DNA from: Oceanospirillum beijerinckii DSM 7166
GTDB lineage: Bacteria > Pseudomonadota > Gammaproteobacteria > Pseudomonadales > Halomonadaceae
NCBI RefSeq assembly: GCF_000422425.1
Contig: NZ_AULT01000027.1
Coordinates: 1-64,000, forward strand
DNA length: 64,000 nucleotides
Direction: 5' to 3'
How positions within the stretch are numbered: the first letter of the stretch is position 1; the number at the start of each line of letters is the position of its first letter. Position numbers and translations under genes: made by a program. Shown here piece by piece: positions 1 to 8,669 of this stretch. Below the pieces are notes generated by a model, which saw only the letters and a list, made by a program, of their open reading frames with translations, was not told where the DNA came from and did no database searches.

Positions 1-1
1 A

Positions 2-175
2 AACAGCCTAAAAACGGTCACAAGCCGAAAGATTCGAAAAGAGTTCTCAGAGCACCTAAAAGAGTATTATTGGAAACCAGTGCTCTGGAGTCGAGCTTAC
101 TGCCTGCTGACTGCAGGCGGAGTACCAGTTGAAGTGCTCAAAGAGTACATCGAGAATCAAGATAGGCCAACTTGA
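2..175 (+). CDS. tnpA: IS200/IS605-family TnpA transposase, C-terminal end only (gene cut by the window edge)
   Basis: An open frame runs in from the left edge for 57 codons to a TGA at 173-175. Its translation contains KEYYWKPVLWSRAYCL followed by a GG(V/A)P-EVLK-YIENQ tail, which is the typical C-terminus of the small single-tyrosine (Y1, HUH) transposases of the IS200/IS605 family. These enzymes cut and rejoin single-stranded DNA at subterminal hairpins. The catalytic HUH motif and tyrosine would lie upstream, outside the window, so activity cannot be judged. A hairpin typical of the right end of such elements follows within 20 bases of the stop, supporting the call. A RAYT-type domesticated relative is possible, but the tail looks more like classical IS200 TnpA. 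Confidence 0.8.
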   Translation, partial: NSLKTVTSRKIRKEFSEHLKEYYWKPVLWSRAYCLLTAGGVPVEVLKEYIENQDRPT

Positions 176-182
176 CGTTGGC

Positions 183-254
183 CGCGCTATCCATCTCCCA
201 CCAAAATATCTCGCCTGGGCTCGTTAGTTTTGGAAGGAGAATTACGCGCTATCC
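183..254. mobile_element. Probable right end of the IS200/IS605 element: imperfect hairpin flanked by a 10-bp direct repeat
   Basis: Arms 194-206 (TCTCCCACCAAAA) and 228-240 (TTTTGGAAGGAGA) form an imperfect inverted repeat with a 21-base loop. The 10-mer CGCGCTATCC occurs just before (183-192) and just after it (245-254). Family members end in a subterminal hairpin recognised as single-stranded DNA by TnpA, with the cleavage site a few bases beyond, so the element probably ends between 240 and 260. The exact end cannot be set without the left end or an empty site. Confidence 0.5.
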
Positions 255-263
255 GTTAAACGA

Positions 264-1127
264 TCAGATCATGCCATCCTTACCAGTGTACTTAAAGACC
301 TTATCCTGCATCTCGAATCCTGGCAATTCGGGTTCAAGTTTCCAGTTTCCTTCCAGTTTGATCTCGGGCAAACGGCCTTCCTGAATCAGTGGCAGCAACG
401 CACGACTGGCTTTGTCCCAGGACAGTTCGATAGGTATCACAATTTCGGTTTCGGCTTTAGCAGGAAGACGAGTAGATTTATCTGAACCAATCTGGAACGG
501 CTTCATGCCATCCATCACCAATGCTCCACTCAGGCTTTTCAGGTTTATCGAAAAGTTATTTTTATTCTCGACGGGAAGGGTGACCATGATACGAAAGCCA
601 TAGAAGTCCATTTTATCAACACTGATCGAGGGCAGCTTAATGTTTGGGAGCTTTGGCGTTGGTACTGCAGCACTGGTACGAATCGTTTTGTCCCAACTAG
701 TGCCTAGAGGGCCTTCCAAAGTGACATCAGCAATAAACTCGTAGTTCAGTTCATCTTTTTTAAATAGCTCAGGTACCGTCTTCAGCAACTGTTTTAGCGG
801 TATCTGAAACGGAAGAGTGACCTCACCATTGGCGTTTGAGGCAATATTAATACTTTTACTGCTGCCAACCAAAAACTCTTCCCCATCCACATTGACCTTA
901 TAATCAAAGGGCATCAGTCGGATCGGGATAATATTAGGGTTGCTCAGTTCAATATCAGCAATCAGATAGAGGCTTTCAAAATCAATACGATCGATACGAA
1001 TCTCATCCGATACCACTTCCGGTGCCTGCAAAGCTTGATCGGTGACAGACTTAATATTGCCACAGCCGGTCATAAACAGGGTGAAAAATATCAGATAGGA
1101 TAACTGGTAAGCCTGTTTTTTAAACAT
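264..1127 (-). CDS. LEA type 2 / WHy-fold lipoprotein
   Basis: 287-residue protein with a lipoprotein signal peptide: hydrophobic stretch then FMTGC, with Cys22 as the likely lipidated residue. The mature part looks like two tandem Ig-like beta domains of the LEA_2/WHy type (about residues 35-150 and 165-285), with the usual pattern of 'SNPN-IPI' and 'NKNNFSINL' strands. Such proteins are envelope-anchored and linked to desiccation or stress tolerance; the exact role is unknown. The start at 1127 is chosen because AGGAG lies six bases upstream of this ATG; a longer frame to 1142 lacks such support. The gene ends about 10 bases from the inferred IS end, so the insertion spared the coding sequence. 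Confidence 0.72.
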   Translation of the reverse strand: MFKKQAYQLSYLIFFTLFMTGCGNIKSVTDQALQAPEVVSDEIRIDRIDFESLYLIADIELSNPNIIPIRLMPFDYKVNVDGEEFLVGSSKSINIASNANGEVTLPFQIPLKQLLKTVPELFKKDELNYEFIADVTLEGPLGTSWDKTIRTSAAVPTPKLPNIKLPSISVDKMDFYGFRIMVTLPVENKNNFSINLKSLSGALVMDGMKPFQIGSDKSTRLPAKAETEIVIPIELSWDKASRALLPLIQEGRLPEIKLEGNWKLEPELPGFEMQDKVFKYTGKDGMI

Positions 1128-1211
1128 AGTGATCTCCTTCACCGTTAGCTTACGGTTATAGGCTCCTGTTATTACCTAATTATTTCCTAACAATTAAGGC
1201 ACTGGACCTCA

Positions 1212-1448
1212 TCATGCCAGCCAAGAGGCAAAAGATAAAGTCAGACTAATCAGTCCCATAATTGCCACAACAAACAGTAAGGTATCGATAATCAAAGCCA
1301 GACCAAACATAACACTGCCAACCTCGAATAGTTCGTATCCCTTAACTGTAGGTAGAAACAGGCAAAAAAGCAGGCAAAAAAGCAGACAAATCGCCCGAAC
1401 ATCTGCACAAAGGTTGTCGACATTGCCCCCCTTATCCCCTCCGGCCAA
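1212..1448 (-). CDS. Possible small membrane protein, unrecognised
   Basis: A 78-codon frame beginning with TTG, immediately downstream (47 bases) of the RimK-like gene on the same strand. It encodes two hydrophobic segments (about residues 19-33 and 46-78) and a glycine-rich N-terminus (AGGDKGG). I do not recognise a family. The non-ATG start, no clear ribosome binding site and the T/C-rich repetitive stretch at 1362-1389 argue for caution; it may not be expressed. A 7-bp stem hairpin (1439-1445/1451-1457) overlaps the putative start. It is listed because it lies next to a peptide-ligase/peptidase locus and could be a small partner of it. Confidence 0.25.
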   Translation of the reverse strand: MAGGDKGGNVDNLCADVRAICLLFCLLFCLFLPTVKGYELFEVGSVMFGLALIIDTLLFVVAIMGLISLTLSFASWLA

Positions 1449-1495
1449 AAGCCGGAGAGGATAGAAGCCATTTATGCTGGCGTACTGATGCCCTG

Positions 1496-2965
1496 CTAAG
1501 AGGCGCTCGCTTTTTTCTCCATACGATGCAAAAACTCCTGCATCACAAGCATATATAACTCATCTTTTAACCATGCATCTTCCACGTCAGAGTCAATACT
1601 GGGGTTATCATTGACCTCTATAACAAACGCCTGATCTCCCTTCTGTTTAATATCGACACCATAGAGGCCGTTTCCGATTAACCGGCACGCTTTCATCGCC
1701 ACATCAAGTACCGCTGATGGCACTTCATAGGTTGGTAAGGTATCAAACCGACCTGATGCGGTTTCATCGCCACCATGTTGATAAATCTGCCAATGATCTT
1801 TGACCATATAGTATCGGCAGGCAAATATTGGACGATTATTTAAGACACCGATACGCCAATCATAGTCGGTGTACATAAATTCCTGAGCCAATATCAAAGC
1901 GGATTTTTTCATTAGACTATTCACCGCTGATTGCAGCGCCTGGCGATCATCCACTTTCACAACCCCCCGAGAGAAGGAGCCATCCGGTATTTTTAACACC
2001 ATAGGATAGGCCAACGCCTGCTCCAGCTCATCAAGTGTCGTTTTTTTGCGATCTGATATAATACGGGTGCTTGGCGTTGGCACCTTATTCACCCTGAGTA
2101 AATCAGCCAAAAATACCTTATTGGTACAACGCAGAATCGACTCTGGGTCGTCCATCACCACCAGACCTTCCGTTTCAGCCTTACGTGCAAAACGATAAGT
2201 GTGATGATCAATCGCTGTCGTCTCGCGGATAAACAAACCATCGAACTCCGCCAGACGGGAATAATCTTTACGGGTAATCAATTCAGCTGCGATACCCAGT
2301 TTACCCGCCGAACGAATAAATAGCTCCAGCGCCTTGCTGTCACTAGGTGGCAGGGTCTCTGCAGGATCATACAAAATCGCCAGATCAAAGCGGCTTCTTT
2401 TTCTTTTCTTCCCCGTACGCCAGATGGTTTGACTAAAACGTTCCAGCGCTTCGGCAAAACATTGTTGCTGAGCATCCATCTCTAATTCAGATAAGCCAAG
2501 GCAACGTACTTTGCGCAGCTGCCAATGGCCCTGATAATTGAGCTCAACTTCCAGAATCGGTGCTGGAAAGCGTTCAAAGATCTGTCGCCCCAATGCTCGC
2601 AGTGAAGCATCTTCTGTCTGACCAAAGTATATTCTGAAGCTTAGATCCCCTGAGTCACTGGTAATCTCGTCTTTGATTTGCTGCAACGACTTTTCTTCTA
2701 ACTGCATTAAATACAGTGATTTCTTACTTAGATCATTCAGCACCTGTACCGATGGAATCACCTTCTGCCCACGGGCTTCCGCTAATAAGGAGCAATAATA
2801 GCCCCGGCTTAAATAGCGATAATTCTGGCAAAGGTTAATAACCCGGGCTTTTTTTCTGATATTAGCCGGCAGGGACAAGTAATCCTCAAACTGGATCAGA
2901 TCCTGACTGGAATAGTAAGGCTTCCAGTCTTTAAGACTTTCAACGACGACATAAAGGGAAGACAT
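1496..2965 (-). CDS. RimK-like ATP-grasp ligase with RLAN N-terminal domain
   Basis: 489 residues. The N-terminal 180 residues (starting MSSLYVVVESLKDWKPYY) match the RLAN domain found in front of a subset of RimK-type ligases; residues 195-485 are the ATP-grasp fold. Visible are the nucleotide-binding KIPDGSFSRGVVKV region (325-338), the flexible EFMYTDYDWRIGV strand and the metal-binding FVIEVNDNPS (448-456). The family forms amide bonds between amino acids and a carboxylate, as RimK adds glutamate to ribosomal protein S6; the substrate of the RLAN branch is unknown to me. Start 2965 (ATG) is chosen over the TTG at 2986 because the family begins with MSSLY and AGGA lies 10 bases upstream. 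The gene is divergent from the peptidase genes at 3276-5464. Confidence 0.82.
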   Translation of the reverse strand: MSSLYVVVESLKDWKPYYSSQDLIQFEDYLSLPANIRKKARVINLCQNYRYLSRGYYCSLLAEARGQKVIPSVQVLNDLSKKSLYLMQLEEKSLQQIKDEITSDSGDLSFRIYFGQTEDASLRALGRQIFERFPAPILEVELNYQGHWQLRKVRCLGLSELEMDAQQQCFAEALERFSQTIWRTGKKRKRSRFDLAILYDPAETLPPSDSKALELFIRSAGKLGIAAELITRKDYSRLAEFDGLFIRETTAIDHHTYRFARKAETEGLVVMDDPESILRCTNKVFLADLLRVNKVPTPSTRIISDRKKTTLDELEQALAYPMVLKIPDGSFSRGVVKVDDRQALQSAVNSLMKKSALILAQEFMYTDYDWRIGVLNNRPIFACRYYMVKDHWQIYQHGGDETASGRFDTLPTYEVPSAVLDVAMKACRLIGNGLYGVDIKQKGDQAFVIEVNDNPSIDSDVEDAWLKDELYMLVMQEFLHRMEKKASAS

Positions 2966-3275
2966 AGCGCTGCATTCCTGAAGCAATAAGCTATGAGAGA
3001 CTGGTGCAAACGAGTGTTACCCAGTGACCAACCTCAGGGAAAACGATGCTTTAAACCACCGCCCTGAAGCAAAACGGAGTGTGCACCTATCGTTACAGTT
3101 GTGGCAAGTTTTTTTCATCAGGTCGTAAAAAAATATTGCCTGTTATAAATATTCAGACTTATGATCCAGTCGCTGACCCCCATGCTGGCTAACGCTTCCA
3201 CGCGCCCCATCAGAAGGCCCCCAGCGCCTTAAACGCAATCTGCTTATTCTGTTTATCCTGTTTGCGAGGCGTGCT
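2966..3275. promoter_or_regulatory. 310-bp divergent intergenic region between the ATP-grasp gene and the peptidase pair
   Basis: No gene was found. It must hold the promoters for the leftward ligase and the rightward peptidase operon. AT-rich sequence at about 3125-3170 (AAAAAAATATTGCCTGTTATAAATATTC) contains a TTATAA-like -10 candidate, but no pair of boxes is convincing. No riboswitch or recognisable operator was seen. Confidence 0.4.
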
Positions 3276-4376
3276 ATGCCTGTTTTAAAAAACCCTATGG
3301 TTTCTGATCTGTTTTGCCTGCCCTATGCCAAGGCAAGGCATCACTTTATTGACCTGGCGGATACGGCTTTAGATAACCTACCTGGCCAGATACTGCATTT
3401 TACACATCCTGAACTGGGCCCCATGGGCGAAAAGCTGACATCGGACTGGGTATGGCTTGGAGAAAGAAAAGCCCCTTCAGTTTTAGTACTTATTTCTGCC
3501 ACTCATGGTGTTGAGGGTGCAATGGGTTCTGGCTTACAGCGTGAAATTCTGCCGGAGCTGATCAAACTGCTATTACAACGCGGCCAACTGGCTGTTCTGC
3601 TGATCCATGCGCTCAACCCATGGGGCTACGCCTGGTCACGACGAACGGATCACCAAAACATCGATCTGAATCGTAACTTCATCGATTTCGGCCAGCCATT
3701 GCCGTATAACCACGAATACTCATTAATCGAGTCGGATCTGCTGGCTCATACTGCTGATCGGGATAGTGCTATTGAACTCTGGAAGAAAGAGCTGGGGAGT
3801 GAGCGCTTTGAAAAAGCCCTTTCGTCAGGCCAGTATCATTCATCAGCCGGACTTTTCTACGGTGGCAGAAAAATGGCCTGGAGCCATAACACCTTGATCA
3901 GCGGCTTAAGTACGTTATCACTCACTTACGCCAAACGCATCATTGCACTTGATCTCCATTCAGGCCTGGGCCCTTATGGCTATGGCGAGGTCATCAGCGA
4001 TCATCCAATAAACAGCAAGGGTGATCTGCTCAGCCGGGAGTGGTTTGGCCATCAGGTTTGCCACCCAGCCAGGGGTAACTCCTGCTCTGTTAGCAAATCA
4101 GGCTTACTGGACTACTACTTTCATGACCTGATTGGCGAAAGAGGTTGCTTCCTGACTTTTGAGGCGGGCTCATACGGTAATAATGCGATGTTTAACCTTC
4201 TCTGCGAAGACCAGATACTGTGGAATCGCACAGACCTCTACGCAAATGAAGAGCAGCGCCAGCACGCCATGCTTGAGCACTTCTGCCCGGCAGATACTCA
4301 CTGGCAAAATGCCGTTTATTGTCGCTACCGTCAGTTGGTCAATACTGCTGTAGAACGTTTACTGGAAAAGCCATGA
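3276..4376 (+). CDS. DUF2817 family M14-like zinc carboxypeptidase/deacylase
   Basis: 366 residues. Zinc-ligand motif HGVEG (His77, Glu80), then NIDLNRNF (substrate carboxylate-binding, as in M14 enzymes) and a later DLHSGLGPYG that probably gives the third ligand; FEAGSYG near residue 300 is in the position of the catalytic glutamate. These are the marks of the DUF2817 branch of the M14 carboxypeptidase/aspartoacylase superfamily. The natural substrate is unknown. The gene overlaps the next one by ATGA (stop 4374-4376, start 4373), so the two are co-translated. Divergent placement opposite a RimK-like ligase suggests the peptidase trims or recycles the ligase product; that is inference. GAGG eight bases upstream supports the ATG. 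Confidence 0.78.
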   Translation: MPVLKNPMVSDLFCLPYAKARHHFIDLADTALDNLPGQILHFTHPELGPMGEKLTSDWVWLGERKAPSVLVLISATHGVEGAMGSGLQREILPELIKLLLQRGQLAVLLIHALNPWGYAWSRRTDHQNIDLNRNFIDFGQPLPYNHEYSLIESDLLAHTADRDSAIELWKKELGSERFEKALSSGQYHSSAGLFYGGRKMAWSHNTLISGLSTLSLTYAKRIIALDLHSGLGPYGYGEVISDHPINSKGDLLSREWFGHQVCHPARGNSCSVSKSGLLDYYFHDLIGERGCFLTFEAGSYGNNAMFNLLCEDQILWNRTDLYANEEQRQHAMLEHFCPADTHWQNAVYCRYRQLVNTAVERLLEKP

Positions 4377-5464
4377 TCATCCGCCAGGCCACAAAAAACG
4401 ATCTGTCGCAGTTACTGACTGTGGAAGAGACCTGCTTTACAGAAGACCGGCTCACCCGCCGTAGCTTTAAACACTTCCTGTCCTCTGCAACGGCCTGGGT
4501 TCAGGTGGTTGAAGAACACAACAGGATTCACGGCTATAGCATCACACTCTTCAGGAAAGGCACCTGCCTTTCCAGGCTCTACTCGTTAGCCGTATTACCG
4601 CAATACCGGGGAAAAAAACTCGCTGAGCAACTGATAGCCCAATCAGAACAATACGCTATTGATCAGGGCTGCATTTTTCTGCGCCTGGAAGTCAGAACGG
4701 ACAACCAGGCTGCGATTACGCTTTATCAGCGCTTAAATTTCCGTACTTTCGGTCATATTAGCCATTATTATGCCGATGGTTGCAATGCGATCAGGATGGA
4801 GAAAACCCTGATCCGACACGTGACCAAAACGCCAAAAGCACTACCTTATTATAAACAGAGTACTGAGTTTACCTGTGGCCCATCCGCATTAATGATAGCG
4901 ATGAAAAGCCTTGAACCCGCCACCACCATGGATATTCTGGAGGAACTTCAGATCTGGCGGGAAGCGACCACTGTGTTTATGCTGGCCGGTCATGGCGGTT
5001 GCTCACCTTTTGGCCTCGCCCTCAGCGCTTGGAAAAGAGGTTTCAAGGTACAGCTCTACGCCAGCAGTGATGAGGTGCCCTTTGTCGACTCAGTGCGCGA
5101 TAAAGAAAAAAAAGCGATCGTCAGCCAGATCCATCATGATTTTGTTAACCAGATTGAGCAAACCGATATAGAGGTGAATTATCAGGCTTTAACCGCAGAT
5201 AAGTTGCTGGAACATATTCAGGATGGCATGGTGGCGATTACGCTTATCAGTACCTGGCAGTTTAACCGCCATAAGATTCCTCATTGGATAGCCGTAACCC
5301 ACGCCGATGAAGAGTATGTGTATTTAAGCGATCCAGAACCCGATGAAGAGATGATGCACACAGGAACAGATAATATTGCTGTGCCTGTTCGGGGCAGTGA
5401 TTTCAGTCAGATAGCCAGTTATGGCAAGAAAAGACAGAAGTATACGTTATTAATCAGTCTTTGA
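4373..5464 (+). CDS. GNAT acetyltransferase fused to a C39-like cysteine peptidase domain
   Basis: 363 residues, two domains. Residues 1-148 form a GNAT N-acetyltransferase with the acetyl-CoA loop VLPQYRGKKLAEQLI (74-88) and the usual NQAAITLYQRLNF end. Residues 155-363 form a papain-fold C39-type peptidase: oxyanion Gln162, Cys168 in EFTCGPSAL, His304 in IPHWIAV and Asp320 in LSDPE, so the catalytic set is complete. C39 domains usually cut after double glycine in leader peptides; this free-standing fusion is a known family type with unproven substrate. It starts inside the stop of the DUF2817 gene. A perfect terminator hairpin follows nine bases after the stop. The longer frame to 4319 is rejected because the GNAT fold starts at MIIRQAT. 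Confidence 0.82.
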   Translation: MIIRQATKNDLSQLLTVEETCFTEDRLTRRSFKHFLSSATAWVQVVEEHNRIHGYSITLFRKGTCLSRLYSLAVLPQYRGKKLAEQLIAQSEQYAIDQGCIFLRLEVRTDNQAAITLYQRLNFRTFGHISHYYADGCNAIRMEKTLIRHVTKTPKALPYYKQSTEFTCGPSALMIAMKSLEPATTMDILEELQIWREATTVFMLAGHGGCSPFGLALSAWKRGFKVQLYASSDEVPFVDSVRDKEKKAIVSQIHHDFVNQIEQTDIEVNYQALTADKLLEHIQDGMVAITLISTWQFNRHKIPHWIAVTHADEEYVYLSDPEPDEEMMHTGTDNIAVPVRGSDFSQIASYGKKRQKYTLLISL

Positions 5465-5472
5465 GTGAAGTG

Positions 5473-5500
5473 TTTCCAGGCACTGAAACGTGCCTGGAAA
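5473..5500. terminator. Bidirectional hairpin terminator between the GNAT-C39 gene and sthA
   Basis: Perfect 11-bp stem TTTCCAGGCAC/GTGCCTGGAAA with a 6-base loop lies in the 47-bp space between two convergent genes. The ends are A/T-rich on both sides, so it can serve both strands, though long U-tracts are absent. Confidence 0.75.
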
Positions 5501-5511
5501 ACAACTTATGA

Positions 5512-6906
5512 TCAGAAAATACGATTCAGACCATTCAGTGCAGCTACCCGATAGGCTTCCGCCATGGTTGGGTAGTTAAAAGTGTTATTCAGGAAATAAC
5601 GCAGGGTATTGTTCTCACCGGGCTGATTCATAATCGCCTGGCCGATGTGGACAATCTCGGAAGAGGAATCACCAAAACAGTGAATGCCCAGCAACTCCAA
5701 AGTTTCACGATGGAACAGGATCTTCAGCATCCCTTGGGTTTCACCTGTGATCTGAGCCCGCGCTGTATCCTTGAAGAAGGCCTGACCCACTTCATAAGGG
5801 ATCTTGGCTTCAGTCAGTTCATGCTCGGTCTTACCAACAGAGCTAATCTCTGGAATGGTGTAAATACCCGTGGGTACCTCGTTCACAAAACGGAACTCAT
5901 CATCATCCAGAATATCAGCAGCGGCAGAGCGCCCCTGGTCATAGGCCGCACTGGCCAGACTAGGCCAACCGATTACATCACCTACTGCGTAGATATGATC
6001 CACAGCGGTACGATAGTGCTGATCCACTTCCAATTGACCACGTCCATTGGCTTCCAGCCCCACCAGATCCAGACCGATATCATCGGTATTACCGGTACGG
6101 CCATTACACCATAGGAAGGCATCTGCACGCAGTTTCTTGCCGGATTTCAGCGATAGTGTCACACCCTGCTCATCCGCTTCGACCTTTTCATAATCTTCAT
6201 TATGACGGATCAAGACACCGTTGTTACGCAGATGGTAACTCAGGGCATCAGAGATCTCCGCATCCAGGAAGGACAATAAGCGGTCACGGTTATCAATCAG
6301 GTCAACCTTAACACCCAAACCGCTGAAGATAGACGCATATTCACAACCAATCACACCCGCTCCGTAAATAATCAGACGGCGCGGGGTATGACCCAGTGTC
6401 AGAACCGTATCACTACAGTAAACACGTGGGTGACGGAAGTTAATATCTGCCGGACGATATGGGCGTGAACCGGAGGCAATAACGATCTTCTGAGCACGTA
6501 GCTCTTCGGTCGCATTATGCGGATCACGCACCATCACGGTATGAGAATCCAGGAACTGCGCCTTACCGAAGTAAACATCCACCCGATTACGCGCGTAAAA
6601 ATTGGTACGTAACTGAACCTGACGTTCAATCACCCGTTGGGAGCGTTCCAGCACTTTAGGAAAGGAGAACCAGCGCGGCTCACCAATATCACGGAACATG
6701 CGGTTCGTATTGAACTGAATGATCTGTTTCACTGCATGACGCAGTGCCTTGGACGGAATTGTGCCCTTGTGTGTACAGTTTCCCCCGACAGAGCTTTGCA
6801 TCTCAACCACAGCAACGCGCTTGCCGTGTTTGGCTGCATTCATTGCAGCGCCTTCTCCTGCGGGACCCGTGCCTATCACCACTACATCGTAATTATAAAC
6901 CGCCAT
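5512..6906 (-). CDS. sthA: Soluble pyridine nucleotide transhydrogenase (NAD(P)+ transhydrogenase, Si-specific)
   Basis: 464 residues, the normal length. It moves hydride between NADPH and NAD+ in the cytosol, mainly to dissipate excess NADPH. FAD-binding [10 protein letters not shown] (Gly12, 14, 17), a second Rossmann motif [14 protein letters not shown], and the C-terminal dimerisation domain are present. In the region that holds the redox disulfide of lipoamide dehydrogenases, this protein has [13 protein letters not shown], with Cys44 but threonine at the second position; this is the SthA signature. It is transcribed in the same direction as the nqr operon, with 328 bp between, and shares with it the job of managing NADH/NADPH. 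Confidence 0.95.
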   Translation of the reverse strand: MAVYNYDVVVIGTGPAGEGAAMNAAKHGKRVAVVEMQSSVGGNCTHKGTIPSKALRHAVKQIIQFNTNRMFRDIGEPRWFSFPKVLERSQRVIERQVQLRTNFYARNRVDVYFGKAQFLDSHTVMVRDPHNATEELRAQKIVIASGSRPYRPADINFRHPRVYCSDTVLTLGHTPRRLIIYGAGVIGCEYASIFSGLGVKVDLIDNRDRLLSFLDAEISDALSYHLRNNGVLIRHNEDYEKVEADEQGVTLSLKSGKKLRADAFLWCNGRTGNTDDIGLDLVGLEANGRGQLEVDQHYRTAVDHIYAVGDVIGWPSLASAAYDQGRSAAADILDDDEFRFVNEVPTGIYTIPEISSVGKTEHELTEAKIPYEVGQAFFKDTARAQITGETQGMLKILFHRETLELLGIHCFGDSSSEIVHIGQAIMNQPGENNTLRYFLNNTFNYPTMAEAYRVAALNGLNRIF

Positions 6907-7234
6907 TGTCGCTGAATAACTCCCTAACTGTCGTGTTAGACCTGATCGTGCCTGTGTCTTCTAATCTGTAATGTGGACACTTTAGTCACGGTCAGCAATT
7001 ATGCTTTGGCAGCGTACCCTTGATTGATGACAGCCTTTATTCAGCATTGGTAAAACCAACGCGGCTCATTTTTCTTAGAAATCAATCAATACACGCCGAT
7101 ACAAAAGTGTTTTGATATTCCTCGGCCGAGGACTGGAGAATACAGCCATCGGCTAAAGAGCTACTTTTGTGTCAGTGCCTAAACTACCAAAGCTATTTGG
7201 CCTGTGTAATTATTATTGCTTCGTTATTTTGAAC
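6907..7234. promoter_or_regulatory. 328-bp region upstream of sthA, downstream of nqrM, with a perfect 12-bp palindrome
   Basis: No gene was found. It holds the sthA promoter (not identified with confidence) and the end of the nqr transcript. The palindrome CCTCGGCCGAGG at 7120-7131 is perfect and GC-rich in an AT-rich setting, so it may be an operator or a small hairpin. No clear rho-independent terminator for the nqr operon is visible. Confidence 0.4.
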
Positions 7235-7495
7235 TTATTTCTTCTGTTGATCATTCTGCGTTGCATCATAAGCCAGATCCATATTCATCTCAGCCTTGGC
7301 TTTGCCCGCTTTTTTCTCTTGTTCCGTTTCGCAGATTTCCTTATCACCACCGCAGATATCACAGTCTCCCACCATACCGATAGCACTCATGCCACCGCAA
7401 GAGCCCGCAATCGGTTTACGACCAAAGAGTACCCCCACGGCCATACCTGTCATCAGCAAGCCTACTACGATTACAGCAAGAATCATTGTAGTCAT
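7235..7495 (-). CDS. nqrM: Na+-NQR maturation protein NqrM
   Basis: 86 residues: one N-terminal membrane segment (about 3-24), then a cysteine motif SCGGMSAIG...GDCDICGGDKEIC, with four conserved cysteines, and a charged tail. This is the DUF539/NqrM family, required to deliver iron to the NqrD/NqrE cysteine cluster during assembly. Last gene of the nqr-apbE operon. GAGG lies seven bases before the ATG. It is only 31 bases downstream of apbE, which supports co-transcription. Confidence 0.92.
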   Translation of the reverse strand: MTTMILAVIVVGLLMTGMAVGVLFGRKPIAGSCGGMSAIGMVGDCDICGGDKEICETEQEKKAGKAKAEMNMDLAYDATQNDQQKK

Positions 7496-7526
7496 ATTTC
7501 TGCCTCACCTATCTCAAAGTTTGCAA

Positions 7527-8666
7527 TTATTGTATCTGTGCCAGCTCAGTAAACTGCTTTGTTTGCTGCACACTGAATTCTGAACCACTTTTGACCAGCA
7601 TATAGACCGCAAGTTTATTTTCTTCAGCAAACTGCAAGCCTTTGTCCGGTCCCATCACCATCAGAGTGGTCGCTAATGCATCGGCTAATGCACAGGACTC
7701 ATGCAGTACAGTGACTGACGCCAACTTATGGTTGATTGGACGACCGGTTGCCGGATCAATAGTATGTGAGAAGCGCTGGCCATCCTGTTCAAAGTAGTTT
7801 CTGTAACTACCGGACGTAGCGACAGCAATATCGGTAATACCGATCACGCTCTGCACCACCTGGCCGTCGGAAATGGGCTTCTCTATAGCAATACGCCAGC
7901 GGCTGTTATCGGGTTTCAAACCACTGACACGAATCTCACCACCGACTTCAACCAGAAAGGCGTTATAACCCTGCTGTTTGAGGTAGTCTGCGACCTTATC
8001 CACGCCATAGCCCTTGGCAATAGCGGAGAGATCCAGATAGATATCTTTTGATTTATTCAGCTGGTAGTCACCATCGGCCAGCATCTTCAATGCCACAGAC
8101 TGATAACCCACACGCTGGAACGCTTTTTCCAATGCCGCATCACCCGGCTGACGATCCGGTCTCAGATCTGGACCAAAACCCCAGAGGTTGACCAGCGGAC
8201 CTACGGTGGGATCAAACGCACCCTGACTGTCTTTTGCCAGTTTCAGAGCTTCACTGACGACAAAACCCGTGTCAGAGGAGACACGCAGGGCTTCACCGGC
8301 AGGTAATTTATTAAAGCGGGATAATTCTGAGTCTGGCTTATAAGTGGACATCTTACGATCCACATCCACCAGCACTTGATGCATGCCGTCAGCTAACTGC
8401 TGAATACGCTCTTTTTCCGGTTTCATCACCACGGTGACATTATAGGTGGTGCCCATAATATGACCGGAAAACTTTTGCGCGACAGGCGAGGAATCACACC
8501 CGGTAAGTAACAGAGAAACAACAAGAAGGGCCAGTCCCATAAGAACCGGCCCTTCCTGACGACCCGCAGGTTTAACACGACGTGCGAAACCACGGGTAAT
8601 AATGTCGAGCACAGGAACCACCCCCATAAAGGGGATGGTCCGTGCAGCAAGGTATTTGCTGCTCAC
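7527..8666 (-). CDS. apbE: FAD:protein FMN transferase (flavinyltransferase), lipoprotein
   Basis: About 379 residues. It transfers FMN from FAD onto threonines of NqrB and NqrC. Family motifs: HIMGTTYNV, PTVGPLVNLWGFGP, YLDLSAIAKGYGVDKV, EVGGEIRVSG and SHTIDPATGRPI. A lipobox LLLTGC (Cys57 in this numbering) anchors it at the periplasmic face. The start is uncertain: GTG at 8666, four bases after nqrF, has GGTGG upstream and gives an unusually long region before the lipobox; an internal ATG at 8540 would start just before the hydrophobic stretch but would lack a basic n-region. The basic segment RRVKPAGRQ just before that stretch favours an upstream start. Confidence 0.92.
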   Translation of the reverse strand: MSSKYLAARTIPFMGVVPVLDIITRGFARRVKPAGRQEGPVLMGLALLVVSLLLTGCDSSPVAQKFSGHIMGTTYNVTVVMKPEKERIQQLADGMHQVLVDVDRKMSTYKPDSELSRFNKLPAGEALRVSSDTGFVVSEALKLAKDSQGAFDPTVGPLVNLWGFGPDLRPDRQPGDAALEKAFQRVGYQSVALKMLADGDYQLNKSKDIYLDLSAIAKGYGVDKVADYLKQQGYNAFLVEVGGEIRVSGLKPDNSRWRIAIEKPISDGQVVQSVIGITDIAVATSGSYRNYFEQDGQRFSHTIDPATGRPINHKLASVTVLHESCALADALATTLMVMGPDKGLQFAEENKLAVYMLVKSGSEFSVQQTKQFTELAQIQ

Positions 8667-8669
8667 TGC

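Noticed and set aside
1439-1457. Terminator for the ATP-grasp gene at the CTCCGGC/GCCGGAG hairpin
   Set aside because: The stem is good, but no U-tract follows on the minus strand.
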